Source: Marinovum algicola (GTDB lineage: Bacteria > Pseudomonadota > Alphaproteobacteria > Rhodobacterales > Rhodobacteraceae). Taken from it: a stretch of 64,000 bases of DNA. Below the pieces are notes generated by a model. The model worked only from the letters and a program-made list of their open reading frames with translations. It was not told the DNA's origin and made no database searches. Positions 33,217 to 42,520 of the stretch are shown here, one piece after another. How positions within the stretch are numbered: position 1 is the first letter of the stretch; every line of letters begins with the position of its first letter. Made by a program: the position numbers and the translations under genes. The DNA is taken from assembly GCF_900109145.1 (NCBI RefSeq), contig NZ_FNYY01000009.1, forward strand, positions 1-64,000, read 5' to 3'.

Positions 33217-34386
33217 TCATCCTGCCCAAGAAAGTTGGCCATGGCCAACTTTCCCCTGCCGGGCATCCCGGACGGCTCTGGTCAAATAGGCGTCGGGGTT
33301 GGCAATGTCGCAGAGACGCCTGGCCATCCGGTCCTGCAAGGTCAGCGTCTGTCTCAACCCCAAGGACGTTAGTGCCGCGGTCAAAGTGTTGTGCTGAACC
33401 CCCAGCATCTTGCCGAATTCATAGAGAACCCGCTGCGCTCCACGCTCCGAGGTGGGCGGATCGGGGTAGAACGCGGCCAGAGCCCGAAGCTGTGGCCATA
33501 GCTCGGCTTGCGAAGGTTCGGAGTATTTTTTTGTATTGGAGTTTGTTGGCTCTTTGTGTCGGACGTTTTGACCGTCATTGGCGGACGTCGGAACCGGTGT
33601 TGCCTGTGTCCCGTCACCATGCGGCAGGGCGTTGCCCGTGGCCTCGACCTCGGTTTCCTGTTGCATCGGCGCGCTGACCTCTGGGGGCATCAACAGCCGT
33701 GTCAGCTCCTGGATGATCGACCTGGCCTGCACGATGGTGGCACTGGCGCGTCGCATCAGGGTGCGGGTGCCTTCGACAAAGGCCCGCGCCTCTTCTGCCA
33801 GATCGAGTTCAAGGCATTGGCGTCTCAGCGTCTGGATACGGGCCTTGAGGCCGCGCAGCTCAAGCGCCTCTTCGCGGCGTTTTTCGGCAAGATGCAAAAG
33901 TTCCTCGGATCGGACCAGCAGCGGAGAGAGGTCGATGCCGTAGGCCGCAACAACTTTGCCCGCACGGTAGATCGGAAATCTCTTCCGGTTTGCACTGTCC
34001 CTGCGGACAATCAATCCGACGGCCTCCAGCCGCTCCAGATGCCGGCGCAGCTGCCTGTCGGTGATGCCCTTGGCACGAAAGCACAGTGTCTCATTGCTCG
34101 CGAAGACCGTGAGCAGGGTGGTGGGTGAGATCGCCATGTCCCGCCCGGTTTCGGAATTCTTGCAGGCCAGACAGCTCAAAAGAGCGTCCAGAACGACGAT
34201 CGACGCCGCGCGCAGGCCCAGATCCCGACCGACCGTGTTGACCGCGGCCATGAGCGCGCGTCGGGTAATCGGCCGAAAGTCGGGTTGCGTAGATATTGCG
34301 CCGATCCCCTCGAAGCCATGAGGGGTGGACAAGGCACAGGTTTCCTGTGCCACGGCATCAGGTGCCGCGACATACTGGTGATTCAT
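33217..34386 (-). CDS. repC: Plasmid replication initiator RepC
   Basis: A 389-residue RepC of repABC replicons. The N-terminal winged-helix part shows PDFRPITRRALMAAVNTVGRDLGL, LACKNSETGRDMAISPTTLL and CFRAKGITDRQLRRHLERLEAVGLIVRRDSANRKRFP. A variable Asn/Thr-rich linker (residues ~270-285) leads to a C-terminal domain with SERGAQRVLYEFGKMLGV. RepC binds and opens the origin, which in this family lies inside repC. The linker is encoded by an AT-rich patch at about 33523-33560, a plausible origin. parS-like palindromes lie at its 3' end and upstream. Translation is expected to be limited by the antisense RNA in the repB-repC gap; no ribosome site is obvious. Confidence 0.92.
   Translation of the reverse strand: MNHQYVAAPDAVAQETCALSTPHGFEGIGAISTQPDFRPITRRALMAAVNTVGRDLGLRAASIVVLDALLSCLACKNSETGRDMAISPTTLLTVFASNETLCFRAKGITDRQLRRHLERLEAVGLIVRRDSANRKRFPIYRAGKVVAAYGIDLSPLLVRSEELLHLAEKRREEALELRGLKARIQTLRRQCLELDLAEEARAFVEGTRTLMRRASATIVQARSIIQELTRLLMPPEVSAPMQQETEVEATGNALPHGDGTQATPVPTSANDGQNVRHKEPTNSNTKKYSEPSQAELWPQLRALAAFYPDPPTSERGAQRVLYEFGKMLGVQHNTLTAALTSLGLRQTLTLQDRMARRLCDIANPDAYLTRAVRDARQGKVGHGQLSWAG
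33230..33253. other. parS-like palindrome within the 3' end of repC
   Basis: A perfect 24-base palindrome with core GTTGGCCATGGCCAAC (33234-33249) flanked by GAAA and TTTC. The same 16-base core recurs at 34567-34582. Sixteen-base palindromes starting GTT and ending AAC are the RepB-binding partition sites of repABC plasmids. It also encodes RepC residues just before the stop. Confidence 0.75.
33523..33560. other. AT-rich patch in repC, candidate origin of replication
   Basis: The stretch around TATTTTTTTGTATTGGAG is markedly AT-rich in an otherwise GC-rich gene and encodes the low-complexity linker NSNTKKYSEP. In repABC replicons the origin is within the repC coding region, at an AT-rich segment. 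Assigned by analogy. Confidence 0.4.
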
Positions 34387-34429
34387 GCAATTTCAGACGG
34401 CAAAAGGCGACCGGTCACCGAAAACGGTG

Positions 34430-34459
34430 TTGCAGGGATTCGTTTTTGGGGGTACCAAT
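34430..34459 (+). promoter_or_regulatory. Putative promoter of the antisense RNA
   Basis: TTGCAG (34430-34435) and TACCAA(T) (34453-34459) are 17 bases apart on the plus strand, opposite to repABC. Transcription would start near 34465 and end at the hairpin that follows. The -10 box is poor, but the spacing and position suit the repABC counter-transcribed RNA. Confidence 0.4.
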
Positions 34460-34464
34460 AAAGT

Positions 34465-34519
34465 GCTAGTAAATCGGGACCCTCTGGAGTGCGTCACTGC
34501 CTTCGGGGGGTTTCTTTTT
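34465..34519 (+). ncRNA. Counter-transcribed antisense RNA controlling repC (ctRNA)
   Basis: repABC plasmids encode a small antisense RNA of about 50-60 bases in the repB-repC gap that reduces RepC expression and sets copy number and incompatibility. Here, on the plus strand, an 11-base-pair stem (34479-34489 with 34501-34511, including G-T pairs) is followed by TTTCTTTTT, a typical intrinsic terminator. A TTGCAG/TACCAA promoter lies upstream. The RNA would be about 55 bases and complementary to the repC leader. Exact start inferred. Confidence 0.65.
34479..34519 (+). terminator. Intrinsic terminator of the antisense RNA
   Basis: Stem ACCCTCTGGAG/CTTCGGGGGGT with an 11-base loop, then TTCTTTTT. 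All eleven positions pair if G-T is allowed. On the repC mRNA the complementary sequence can form the matching stem just upstream of the repC start. Confidence 0.65.
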
Positions 34520-34566
34520 GCGCTGCTGTCTGCCTCCTTACTGCTCGGTTTCGTTTCTGCCTATCT

Positions 34567-34582
34567 GTTGGCCATGGCCAAC
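34567..34582. other. parS-like palindrome between repB and repC
   Basis: GTTGGCCATGGCCAAC, a perfect 16-base palindrome identical to the core at 33234-33249. It lies 26 bases past the repB stop and before the antisense RNA locus. Probable RepB binding site. The two copies bracket repC. Confidence 0.75.
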
Positions 34583-34608
34583 ATTAATGAAATCAACGTG
34601 TTACGTGA

Positions 34609-35574
34609 TTATGATTGGTCTTCACGTTGCTTCCATTCTCGGTAAAGCCTTTCCAGGTTGCCTTCGACAAACCCGATAAAGCCCTGATCATCCGTCGCCG
34701 TCACCTCGACAACGATCCGTTTGCCCTTTGCCTTGAACGCCAGCGAGGTTCCATCCAGACGCTCCAGCGGGGCAGGGGAGCTGGCCGGTTTTTGCGGCGC
34801 GGCTTCGCGCTGCGCCCTGGCTTCGATGTCCTGCATGGCCTCGATCGCGGCGGCCAGCCTTTCCGCAGGCGTCCCCGATCCGGGGACCAGGGGCAGGACG
34901 GCGTCACATGAGCCGGCGCCAATGCTTTTGACCAGGCGCCTCAATTCCAGCCAGGGGCGCCGGCCGGCCTCGTGCGCGGCACCGATCTTGTAGATGATGG
35001 TGTCGGGCACGTCCCGCGCCACGCCGATCAGTTTGCTCAGCGTCCCCTTGTCGACAGCGAGCACCTCGCCGATGTCGCTGCGGCTGAAGCCCTGTTCTTC
35101 CAGCTTGGTGGCAAAGATCGCCTGTTCGATGAAGCTGCGTTCCAGCCGGGCCGAGTTTTCCAGGGCCTGCGAGACAAGCGCCTCGCGCTGGTCCATTTCC
35201 TTGATGTAGGCTTTGACCTTGATCCCAAGCGCGCGACAGGCGGCAATGCGCCGCCGCCCGTAGACCACCTCATAACGTGGTCCGGCCCCGCGGCGATAAC
35301 GCAGCAGGGCAGGGAGTTGTTGGCCGGAGGTGCGGATCGACGCAATCAGATCCTCGAGCCCGTCAGCCACGTCGAACCGGTCGGCGATCTCGGAATCCGC
35401 AATTTCAGCAACATCCACCTCTTGCGCCGATTGCGCCGAGACCTGCGACAGGACATCCGACATGCTCTTGATCGAACGCGGGGCTGTCGTTTCCTGTTGC
35501 GGCGCGGGCGTGGCCGGAGCCGCTGGCTTCGACCCCATCTGGGCCAGGCTCTTGGCCAGAAGATCACGTTTCAT
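34609..35574 (-). CDS. repB: Plasmid partition protein RepB (ParB family)
   Basis: A 321-residue ParB-family protein with the nuclease-like N-terminal domain (LEDLIASIRTSGQQLPALLRYR, then RYEVVYGRRRIAACRALG) and a central HTH (QGFSRSDIGEVLAVDKGTLSKLIGVA). It binds parS and works with RepA to segregate the replicon. Its start overlaps the repA end by 11 bases. The parS-like palindromes at 34567 and 33234 are its likely targets. Length and domain order are normal for RepB of alphaproteobacterial plasmids. Confidence 0.94.
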   Translation of the reverse strand: MKRDLLAKSLAQMGSKPAAPATPAPQQETTAPRSIKSMSDVLSQVSAQSAQEVDVAEIADSEIADRFDVADGLEDLIASIRTSGQQLPALLRYRRGAGPRYEVVYGRRRIAACRALGIKVKAYIKEMDQREALVSQALENSARLERSFIEQAIFATKLEEQGFSRSDIGEVLAVDKGTLSKLIGVARDVPDTIIYKIGAAHEAGRRPWLELRRLVKSIGAGSCDAVLPLVPGSGTPAERLAAAIEAMQDIEARAQREAAPQKPASSPAPLERLDGTSLAFKAKGKRIVVEVTATDDQGFIGFVEGNLERLYREWKQREDQS

Positions 35575-36766
35575 GGATGCCTCCCCGACCCCAGGCCGAT
35601 TGGATCATGTCCTCGATGTCGTTCGAGAAGCCGATGGCGGATTCAAGCGCGCGGTCATACGTCTTGCGGTTCTTCGACCCCACGAGATCGACCTCGAAGA
35701 TCGTTTTCTGCGACAGCCCGGCTTCGCTCACCGCGGAGGATTTGACAAAGGGTGTCTTGACGACGCTTTCGCCCAGCAGTTCCCTGATCCATTCGGCCAG
35801 ATCCTGCTGCGTGCTGATGGCGGTGTCGAACCGGGTCAACAGATAGGCGAAATTGTCATAGGCGCCGATGCCGCCATTGGTATAGAGCACTTCGAGGATG
35901 CCCGAGGCCATGGTCAGGAACTGGCTGGCCGAGGCCAGGTCGACGCGCTCGGGAATGACGGTCATCAAAAGCGATGTCGATGCGCAGGCGGCCGCCATGG
36001 TCAGATATCCGAGTTGCGGCGGACAGTCGATCAGCACGATATCGTAATTGTCCTCAACCTGGCGCAGGGAATCGCGGATGCGGTTGAAGAAAACCGGCTG
36101 TTCGCCACGGCTCAGGGCCGTCGGCGTCTCGGTTTCGAATTCCGAGAGCATGATCCCGCCGGGGACAAGATCGAGATTCGGAAAATAAGTGCCTTTCAAG
36201 ACGTCGGTGATCGGTTGCCGCGAGGTGTCGCCGTCGTTGTAACGGATCGCATCGTACAGCGTGCCGCCGTGACGGAAATCGATCTCGGGCTGGTATCCGA
36301 AAAAGGTGGTGAGAGAGGCCTGCGGATCGGCATCCACCAGGCACACGCGGTATCCGCGCAGGGCAAGTCTCATCCCCAGGGTGACTGTTGTCGTCGTCTT
36401 GCTCGAGCCGCCCTTGAAGTTGACGGTCGACCAGATTTGCAGCTTGTCCCCCGGGCGCCGACCGGGAAGGAACTGATAGGGGTCCTTCGCGCTCTGAGCC
36501 AGAATGTTGCGGATTTCCAAGATGTTGTCGGCTGTATAGAGGCGCTTGTTGCCGGGGCCTTGCTCTACCTCGGGGATGCGTCCGTCAAAATGCGCCTTGC
36601 GGAGATATCCGTCACTCACGCGCAGCAATTCGCCCACCTCGGCGGTGGTGAAGCTGCGAAGCGTCTTCTCTTCCTTGGGAGCCAGGAAAAGCTTGGACAT
36701 GTGTTCAAGGGCTTCGGAAAGCCTGTTAGCATCCGCCTTGAGCTTGTCATGCAACACAGGGTGCAT
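35564..36766 (-). CDS. repA: Plasmid partition ATPase RepA (ParA family)
   Basis: A 400-residue ParA-type ATPase with an N-terminal HTH (LRSFTTAEVGELLRVSDGYLRKAHFDGRIP) that allows autorepression, deviant Walker A NFKGGSSKTTTTV, Walker A' DADPQASLTTFFG and Walker B IVLIDCPPQLGYLT. First gene of the repABC operon. The frame is open to 37024, but the start at 36766 gives the normal RepA length and the conserved beginning; no strong ribosome site is seen at either. RepA and RepB move the replicon and repress the operon. Confidence 0.93.
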   Translation of the reverse strand: MHPVLHDKLKADANRLSEALEHMSKLFLAPKEEKTLRSFTTAEVGELLRVSDGYLRKAHFDGRIPEVEQGPGNKRLYTADNILEIRNILAQSAKDPYQFLPGRRPGDKLQIWSTVNFKGGSSKTTTTVTLGMRLALRGYRVCLVDADPQASLTTFFGYQPEIDFRHGGTLYDAIRYNDGDTSRQPITDVLKGTYFPNLDLVPGGIMLSEFETETPTALSRGEQPVFFNRIRDSLRQVEDNYDIVLIDCPPQLGYLTMAAACASTSLLMTVIPERVDLASASQFLTMASGILEVLYTNGGIGAYDNFAYLLTRFDTAISTQQDLAEWIRELLGESVVKTPFVKSSAVSEAGLSQKTIFEVDLVGSKNRKTYDRALESAIGFSNDIEDMIQSAWGRGGIHET

Positions 36767-37473
36767 CGTGGTCTGCCCGTCTTGTTCCGCCTGTTTCGCG
36801 TTACTCCCTCTTGCCTGTCGAGGTTGGATTCGAGGAACGCGGCCGGCAATTTTTCTTTTGTTTCGCGTTACAGGTATGCAGGGTAGCCTTCTGAAACTCA
36901 AGAAAAATGTTCGCGCATGCCTTGTATCTCGAAGGGTTTCATTCCCCGGATGCAATGAAAATTTTGGCGACGGACCAAATGGCGCAAGTGTAAGACATTG
37001 AATTTTATGCCTAAAGTTATGCACAGGTTGTCCACATCCGCGGCTTTGCGGCTCTCGGGGCCTCAGAATGCTACGTTCTGCCTTTGTCTGTTGTAACGCT
37101 CACTGCAAAATTTCGGCGGGCTCTGCGTCCTCTGAATAGGGCGCAACGATTCTCGCACGACGCCACATAACAGTCTGCACATCGAGGGACGAACCGGATA
37201 TTGGCGTTACTGGATCGCCGCAGGCTGGGAAAAGCACAGTGTTGGCAGGCATCCGAAGAAATTATCGGACATATTGAGCGATAGCCCAGAGGGGCGGTTT
37301 TTGGTGACTAGGGATACTATAAGCGCCGCGCGGTGTTCCCGGTTTCCGATGCCGGTCGGGATGGTGGTCTGACGGCCGCGCGGAAAAGGCTTGAATATCA
37401 CACCGGGCCCGCGCGAGTCTCGCGCAAGCCCGGCGCGCATGCTTTCGGGCGGGCAACCCAAGGAACCTGGCCC
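36767..37473. other. Leader and promoter region between repA and a LysR gene
   Basis: About 700 bases without a convincing gene. It holds the divergent promoters of repABC and of the LysR gene. On the minus strand TTGAGT (36901-36896) and CATACC (36878-36873) are 17 bases apart, a possible repA promoter. Two DnaA-box-like nonamers lie at 37017-37036. The rest shows no clear structure; an upstream in-frame extension of repA to 37024 looks non-conserved and is likely untranslated leader. Confidence 0.45.
37017..37036. other. Tandem DnaA-box-like nonamers upstream of repA
   Basis: TTATGCACA (37017-37025) and TTGTCCACA (37028-37036) each differ by one base from the DnaA box TTATCCACA and are in the same orientation, two bases apart. 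They lie about 250 bases upstream of repA. Possible DnaA contact for replication or transcription; chance cannot be excluded. Confidence 0.35.
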
Positions 37474-38400
37474 GTGACACTCTATCTTCGCTCGCTGCGA
37501 CCGGTGCAATTGCGTCTGATCTCGGCAATCGCCAGGCATGGCAAGCTGCGGCTGGCGGCGGATACCTGCAACATGACGACGCCGGCGGCCTCGCGCATGT
37601 TGGCCGAGATCGAAAGCCAGCTTGGCACCGAATTGTTCACCCGCACGCCCAAGGGCATGTTGCCGACACCCGCAGGCCGGGTGCTGGTCAATCATGCCCG
37701 CAAACTGGTGCATGACATTGACCAGATGGCGCAGGACTTCGCGGCTCATCTTGGAGGCACCGGTGGCTCGGTGCGGGTCGGAGCAGTCACCGGGGGCGCC
37801 CTTGCGGCGGCGATCCCGGCGATCCTGGACCTGAAATCGGAGGCGCCGTTGGTGGATGTTGCGCTGGATGTATCCTCATCTTCACGCTTGATGTGGGGGC
37901 TGGAGCGCGGCGAATTCGATTTCACCCTGAGCCGCGTCGGGCCGCATGATTATTCCCGCGACTTCGAGATCCATCCGGCCGGCGATGAAGCCGTGCTGTT
38001 GATGGTGCGCCGCGGGCATCCCATGGCCGAGGCCGGCGAGGTGACGCTGGCCGAGTTGCGCGACCAGGCCTGGACGATGCAGGATCGCGGCGCGCCCATC
38101 CGACACGCCTTGGAAATCGCCTTTCACGAAGAGGGGACGGACCTGCCGGCAAACCTGATCAAGACCGCTTCGGTGGTGGCGATCATGGCCTTGCTGCGCG
38201 ACTCCGACGTCATTGCCGTGGTCACTCATGAAGTGGCCGATCTTCTGCTGTCGCCGCCCTTTTGCGCCGACCTGGCCCTGCTTCGGACGGTGCGGCAGAT
38301 CCGGATCGAGCCCTATCACATCCTCTGCCCGCGCGATCGATTGATGTCGCCGGCGGCCCAGCGTCTGCTGGCGCTGGTCCAGGCCCGTCTGGGCCGCTAG
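37474..38400 (+). CDS. LysR family regulator of the arabinoside locus
   Basis: A 308-residue LysR protein with GTG start after AAGGA. The HTH is LRPVQLRLISAIARHGKLRLAADTCNMTTPAASRMLAEIESQLG, followed by an effector domain (VRVGAVTGGALAAAIPAIL). It is closely related to the second LysR of this locus (44258-45172), sharing HGKLxLAAD and PAASRMLxEIE. Both resemble the GbpR/GguR group that controls ChvE-type sugar uptake in rhizobia; that placement is from memory of the family. It lies about 100 bases upstream of the arabinofuranosidase on the same strand. Confidence 0.88.
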   Translation: MTLYLRSLRPVQLRLISAIARHGKLRLAADTCNMTTPAASRMLAEIESQLGTELFTRTPKGMLPTPAGRVLVNHARKLVHDIDQMAQDFAAHLGGTGGSVRVGAVTGGALAAAIPAILDLKSEAPLVDVALDVSSSSRLMWGLERGEFDFTLSRVGPHDYSRDFEIHPAGDEAVLLMVRRGHPMAEAGEVTLAELRDQAWTMQDRGAPIRHALEIAFHEEGTDLPANLIKTASVVAIMALLRDSDVIAVVTHEVADLLLSPPFCADLALLRTVRQIRIEPYHILCPRDRLMSPAAQRLLALVQARLGR

Positions 38401-38504
38401 TGTGTTACCAATACTGTCAACGCGATAGTCCGAGATGTAAATTGTTGGGCAATCCGTCCTCGGCATAGGCTCCCCTCAACACAAGGTTTGCATCCGGAGG
38501 GGAC

Positions 38505-40022
38505 ATGAAGAGCCGCGCAACAATTCACCGGGATTTTGCCATCGCGCAGATCGACGATCGCCTCTATTCGGCTTTTATCGAGCACATGGGCCGGGCCATC
38601 TATACCGGCATCTATGAACCGGATCACCCGACCGCCAACGCCGACGGTTTCCGCCAGGACGTGCTCGAACTGGTGCGGGGGCTGAAGATCCCGGCAATCC
38701 GCTATCCGGGTGGCAATTTCGTTTCCGCCTACAAATGGGAAGACGGGATCGGCCCGCAAGCGGATCGCCCGGTGCGGCTCGATCTCGCCTGGCGCTCGAA
38801 AGAGACCAACCAGGTGGGCATCAACGAGTTTGCGAAATGGGCACGCGACGCCGAGATCGAGATGATGCTGGCGGTCAATCTCGGCACCCGCGGCATCGAG
38901 GAGGCGCGCAATTTCGTCGAATATTGCAACCATCCCTCGGGCACCTATTGGAGCGACCTGCGCCGCAGCCATGGGGTCGACCAACCCTATGGCGTGAACA
39001 TGTGGTGCCTGGGCAACGAGATGGACGGCCCCTGGCAGATCGGCCACATGGAGGCCAAGGAATACGGCCGCCTGGCCGACGAGACATCCAAGGCGGTCAA
39101 GGCTTTCGGCAAGGGAATCGAGACCGTGGTCTGCGGCTCGTCGAACGACCAGATGCCGACCTATCCCGACTGGGAGCGGCAGGTGCTGGAGGAATGCTAC
39201 GAGAACGTCGATTACATCTCGCTGCACAAGTATTTCGGCAACAACAGCCGCGACAGCCTGAACTACTTTGCCAAGATCGAGGAGACCGGGCGGTATATCC
39301 AGTCGATCGGCGGCGTCATCGATTACGTCAAGGCCAAGAAACGGGCCAAGAATGACATCTACATCTGCTTCGATGAATGGAATGTCTGGTATCACAACCG
39401 CGCGCAGGATTCGAAGAATTGGCAGTCCTGGGACTGGCCCGAGGCGCCCGCGCTGCTGGAAGAGGATTACAACCTCGAAGATGCGATCTTTGTCGGCGGT
39501 CTGCTCAACGAGTTCATCCGCCGCTCGGATCGGGTCAAGATCGCCTGTATCGCGCAGCTTGTGAATGTCATCGCGCCGATCCGCACAGAGACCGGTGGCC
39601 CGGCCTGGGCGACGACGATCTATTACCCCTATCAATTCGCCAGTCTCCATGGCCGGGGAACGGCGCTGAACGTCGCGGTGGACGGCCCGCGATATGATGC
39701 CAGGGTGGCGCAGGACGTGAACTACCTGGATGTTGCGGCGGTTCTGGCGCCCGACGGCAGGTCGATCACCATCTTTGCCATAAACCGTAGCCCGGACGCG
39801 ACCATGGACCTCGACCTTGCGCTGCACGGTTTCGATGGCCTCGGCCTGATCGATCACCAGGTGATGGGCGGCAACAGCGCCGATGCGCGGATTGCCAATA
39901 CCGCGGCACAGCCCGACCGGATCACGCCACGCAAGGGCGAAAAGCTGGCGGTTGCAGATGGCAGGGTGACCGGCGAGCTGCCCGCGTTCTCTTATAGCGT
40001 GATCCGATTGTCGGTCGGCTGA
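38505..40022 (+). CDS. Alpha-N-arabinofuranosidase, GH51
   Basis: A 505-residue GH51 enzyme that removes terminal arabinofuranose from arabino-oligosaccharides. Start-of-fold segment [14 protein letters not shown] and the family motif [19 protein letters not shown] are present. The acid/base Glu is in [12 protein letters not shown] and the nucleophile Glu in [10 protein letters not shown]. There is no signal peptide, so it acts in the cytoplasm on imported oligosaccharides. GGAGGGGAC precedes ATG. It heads the operon with the UgpC-type ATPase, binding protein and two permeases that start 40 bases later. Confidence 0.93.
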   Translation: MKSRATIHRDFAIAQIDDRLYSAFIEHMGRAIYTGIYEPDHPTANADGFRQDVLELVRGLKIPAIRYPGGNFVSAYKWEDGIGPQADRPVRLDLAWRSKETNQVGINEFAKWARDAEIEMMLAVNLGTRGIEEARNFVEYCNHPSGTYWSDLRRSHGVDQPYGVNMWCLGNEMDGPWQIGHMEAKEYGRLADETSKAVKAFGKGIETVVCGSSNDQMPTYPDWERQVLEECYENVDYISLHKYFGNNSRDSLNYFAKIEETGRYIQSIGGVIDYVKAKKRAKNDIYICFDEWNVWYHNRAQDSKNWQSWDWPEAPALLEEDYNLEDAIFVGGLLNEFIRRSDRVKIACIAQLVNVIAPIRTETGGPAWATTIYYPYQFASLHGRGTALNVAVDGPRYDARVAQDVNYLDVAAVLAPDGRSITIFAINRSPDATMDLDLALHGFDGLGLIDHQVMGGNSADARIANTAAQPDRITPRKGEKLAVADGRVTGELPAFSYSVIRLSVG

Positions 40023-40062
40023 CGGCAGAATGCGTGAGGAACCGGAAAAGGGGGGAGCGGCA

Positions 40063-41148
40063 ATGCAGGACACCGGAGTTCATCTGAGAGACGTCACGAA
40101 GAGCTTTGGCGCGGTGGATGTGATCCGGGGGGTCGACATGGACATTCCGCGCGGTCAGTTCGCGGTGTTCGTCGGCCCCTCGGGCTGCGGAAAATCTACC
40201 CTGCTGCGGATGATTGCCGGCCTCGAGGACACCAGCGACGGCCAGATCGCCATCGGCGCGCGCGATGTGACGCACGAAGACCCGGCAGATCGCGGCGTGG
40301 CCATGGTGTTCCAGTCTTACGCGCTTTACCCGCATCTCTCGGTGTTCGAGAACATGGCGTTCAGCCTGCGCCTGGCAAAACGACCCAGGGTGGAGGTCGA
40401 CGAAAAGGTGCGCCGGGCGGCCGGCATCCTGAAACTGTCGGACCACCTGGACAAGAAGCCGGCGCAATTGTCCGGAGGTCAGCGACAGCGGGTGGCCATC
40501 GGCCGCGCCATCGTGCGGGCGCCGGATGTGTTCCTGTTCGACGAGCCGCTGTCGAACCTCGATGCCGAGCTGCGGGTGCAGATGCGCCTCGAATTGGCGC
40601 GGCTGCACAAGCAGCTCGGCGCGACGATGATCTATGTCACCCATGATCAGGTCGAGGCGATGACCCTGGCCGACACGATCTTTGTGCTGCAAGGCGGGCA
40701 CGTGCAACAACATGGCGCGCCGCTTGATCTCTATGACGACCCGTCGAACCGCTTCGTGGCGGGCTTTATCGGATCGCCGTCGATGAACTTTTTCGAGGCA
40801 ACGGTCGCCGGCCATACCAAGGACGGCATTACCGCCCAGCTGGCCGGCCAGCCCGACCAGAGCTTTGACATTCCGCTGCGCCATCGCCCGGAGCAAGGCA
40901 CCGTCCTCGTGCTGGGCATGCGGCCCGAGCATCTGATGGTGACGGCAGCGGGCGGCATGCGTGTCACCGTGGACGTCGCCGAAGAGCTGGGCGGCGTGTC
41001 CTATCAGCATGGCACGCTGGAGGGCGGCGAAGCCGTGATTTTCCAGCAGACCGGCGCGCGCCACGGCATGCACGGCACGGTCCAGACCGTCACGCCCGAG
41101 CTGGCACGGATCTTTGTATTCGACAAGAGTGGTGACCGGGTTCGGTAG
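40063..41148 (+). CDS. Carbohydrate ABC transporter ATP-binding protein (UgpC/MsmX type)
   Basis: A 361-residue ATPase with Walker [11 protein letters not shown]-loop [22 protein letters not shown], signature [14 protein letters not shown], Walker [14 protein letters not shown]-loop VTHDQVEAM, and a C-terminal TOBE domain (GMRPEHLMV). This is the CUT1 class that energises import of oligosaccharides and glycerol-phosphate. ATG at 40063 follows GGGGGGAG; the frame is open 33 bases upstream. Encoded between the arabinofuranosidase and its binding protein. Confidence 0.93.
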   Translation: MQDTGVHLRDVTKSFGAVDVIRGVDMDIPRGQFAVFVGPSGCGKSTLLRMIAGLEDTSDGQIAIGARDVTHEDPADRGVAMVFQSYALYPHLSVFENMAFSLRLAKRPRVEVDEKVRRAAGILKLSDHLDKKPAQLSGGQRQRVAIGRAIVRAPDVFLFDEPLSNLDAELRVQMRLELARLHKQLGATMIYVTHDQVEAMTLADTIFVLQGGHVQQHGAPLDLYDDPSNRFVAGFIGSPSMNFFEATVAGHTKDGITAQLAGQPDQSFDIPLRHRPEQGTVLVLGMRPEHLMVTAAGGMRVTVDVAEELGGVSYQHGTLEGGEAVIFQQTGARHGMHGTVQTVTPELARIFVFDKSGDRVR

Positions 41149-41177
41149 GGTCACGAGAACAGCAGGAGGAGACTGAA

Positions 41178-42455
41178 ATGATTAGAAAAATTGGGAAACT
41201 GACCGCGGCAACCGCCTTGGCCTTGGGGCTTTCGGGCCCGGCTTGGGCGCAGGTCGAGGTCGAGTGGTGGGATTTCCTCGGCGGCGGCGACGGTGTGCGC
41301 ATGAAGGCGCTGATCGGCCAGTTCAACGAGGAACACCCCGACATTCAGATCAACGGCACCACGCTGGAATGGGGGCTGCCGTTTTATACCAAGGTGCGCA
41401 CCTCGGTGGCGGTCGGGCAGGGGCCCGACATCATGACCTATCACCTGTCGCGCCTGCCTCTGGCGCTCGAGGAGGGCGTGCTGTCGCCGATCTCCGAGGC
41501 CGATCTCGAGACCGCCGGGATTTCGACCGGCGATTTCTTCCCGGCCTCCATCGCCGCCGCCTCGAGCGAGGACGGCGCGCTGATGGCCGTGCCTTTCGAC
41601 ATCCATGCCATCGTCACCTATTACAACCGCACCGCGCTGGAAGGCACCGAATGGCTGGACGCTGACGGCAACCTGACCGGGCTGAACTCGATCGACGACA
41701 TGACCGCGCTGCTGACCTGGGCCAAGGACAACGGCTTTTCCGATCCGCTGAGCTTTCAGACCGAGGGCGGCGGCGGCACTTGGCGCGTCTTCTACACCCT
41801 GCTGCGCCAGCAGAACGGCGAGATGCTCACCGATGGCGAAGTGCTGGCCGGTGACAATCTCGACAAGGCGGCCAATGCGATCAAGATCATGGCCGATTGG
41901 CGCGCTGCCGGGCTGATCCCGGAGCAGGCCGCCTACGAGGCGTCCGTGGCGCTGTTTTCAGGCGGCAAATCGGTGCTGCACATCAACGGCGTCTGGGAAG
42001 TGCCGACCTTCAAGGACCAGACTGAGGCCGACACTCTGGGCTTTGATTGGTTCGCCAACGAGGTGCCGCAGCTGATGGACCAGCCCGCGACCTGGGCGGA
42101 CAGCCACGCCTTTGCCATCCCCAATGATCCCGATATGGACGCCGAAACCCGCGACGCGGTTCTGACCGTGATCGGCTGGATGGAAAAGCACTCCCTGGAC
42201 TGGGCGGGCGCCGGTCACATCCCGGCGTACAAGCCGACGGTGGACAGCGACGCATATGGCGCGTTGCAACCGAATGCGACCTATGCCTCTCTGGCCGGCA
42301 ACGCGGCCTTTGATCCGCGCTCCAAGATCGCCGGCGTCGCCTCGCCGATCTATGACGCGGTGGACAACCTGATCGCCCCTGCGGTGCATGGGTTCCTCAG
42401 CGCCGATGATGCCGCGGCCGAGATGAAAGCCCAGCTCCAAGCGCTGCTGAACTGA
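41178..42455 (+). CDS. ABC transporter extracellular solute-binding protein family 1
   Basis: A 425-residue CUT1-type binding protein. The signal peptide ends GLSGPAWAQ, followed by VEVEWWDFLGGGDGVRMKALIGQFN, typical of MalE/UgpB relatives. Internal motifs are VPFDIHAIVTYYNRTAL and FSGGKSVLHINGVWEVPTF. AGGAGGAG precedes ATG. It probably captures arabino-oligosaccharides in the periplasm for the permeases downstream. It belongs to the same family as the sensor domain of the fusion regulator at 2041-3870, but that protein lacks a signal peptide. Confidence 0.92.
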   Translation: MIRKIGKLTAATALALGLSGPAWAQVEVEWWDFLGGGDGVRMKALIGQFNEEHPDIQINGTTLEWGLPFYTKVRTSVAVGQGPDIMTYHLSRLPLALEEGVLSPISEADLETAGISTGDFFPASIAAASSEDGALMAVPFDIHAIVTYYNRTALEGTEWLDADGNLTGLNSIDDMTALLTWAKDNGFSDPLSFQTEGGGGTWRVFYTLLRQQNGEMLTDGEVLAGDNLDKAANAIKIMADWRAAGLIPEQAAYEASVALFSGGKSVLHINGVWEVPTFKDQTEADTLGFDWFANEVPQLMDQPATWADSHAFAIPNDPDMDAETRDAVLTVIGWMEKHSLDWAGAGHIPAYKPTVDSDAYGALQPNATYASLAGNAAFDPRSKIAGVASPIYDAVDNLIAPAVHGFLSADDAAAEMKAQLQALLN

Positions 42456-42463
42456 AGACGATG

Positions 42464-42492
42464 GCCGGGGACGTGACATACATGTTCCCGGC
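42464..42492 (+). terminator. Hairpin after the binding-protein gene
   Basis: Arms GCCGGGGAC (42464-42472) and GTTCCCGGC (42484-42492) pair with one G-T, with an 11-base loop, immediately past the binding-protein stop and before the permease ribosome site. No T-tract. A likely attenuator or stabiliser. Confidence 0.4.
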
Positions 42493-42520
42493 GTCACATG
42501 CCGAAGGCAGGGAGGCCGTC

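Noticed and set aside
36767-37024. N-terminal extension of RepA to an upstream ATG
   Set aside because: Adds 86 residues with no family features; RepA proteins begin near the chosen start and reach normal length from there.
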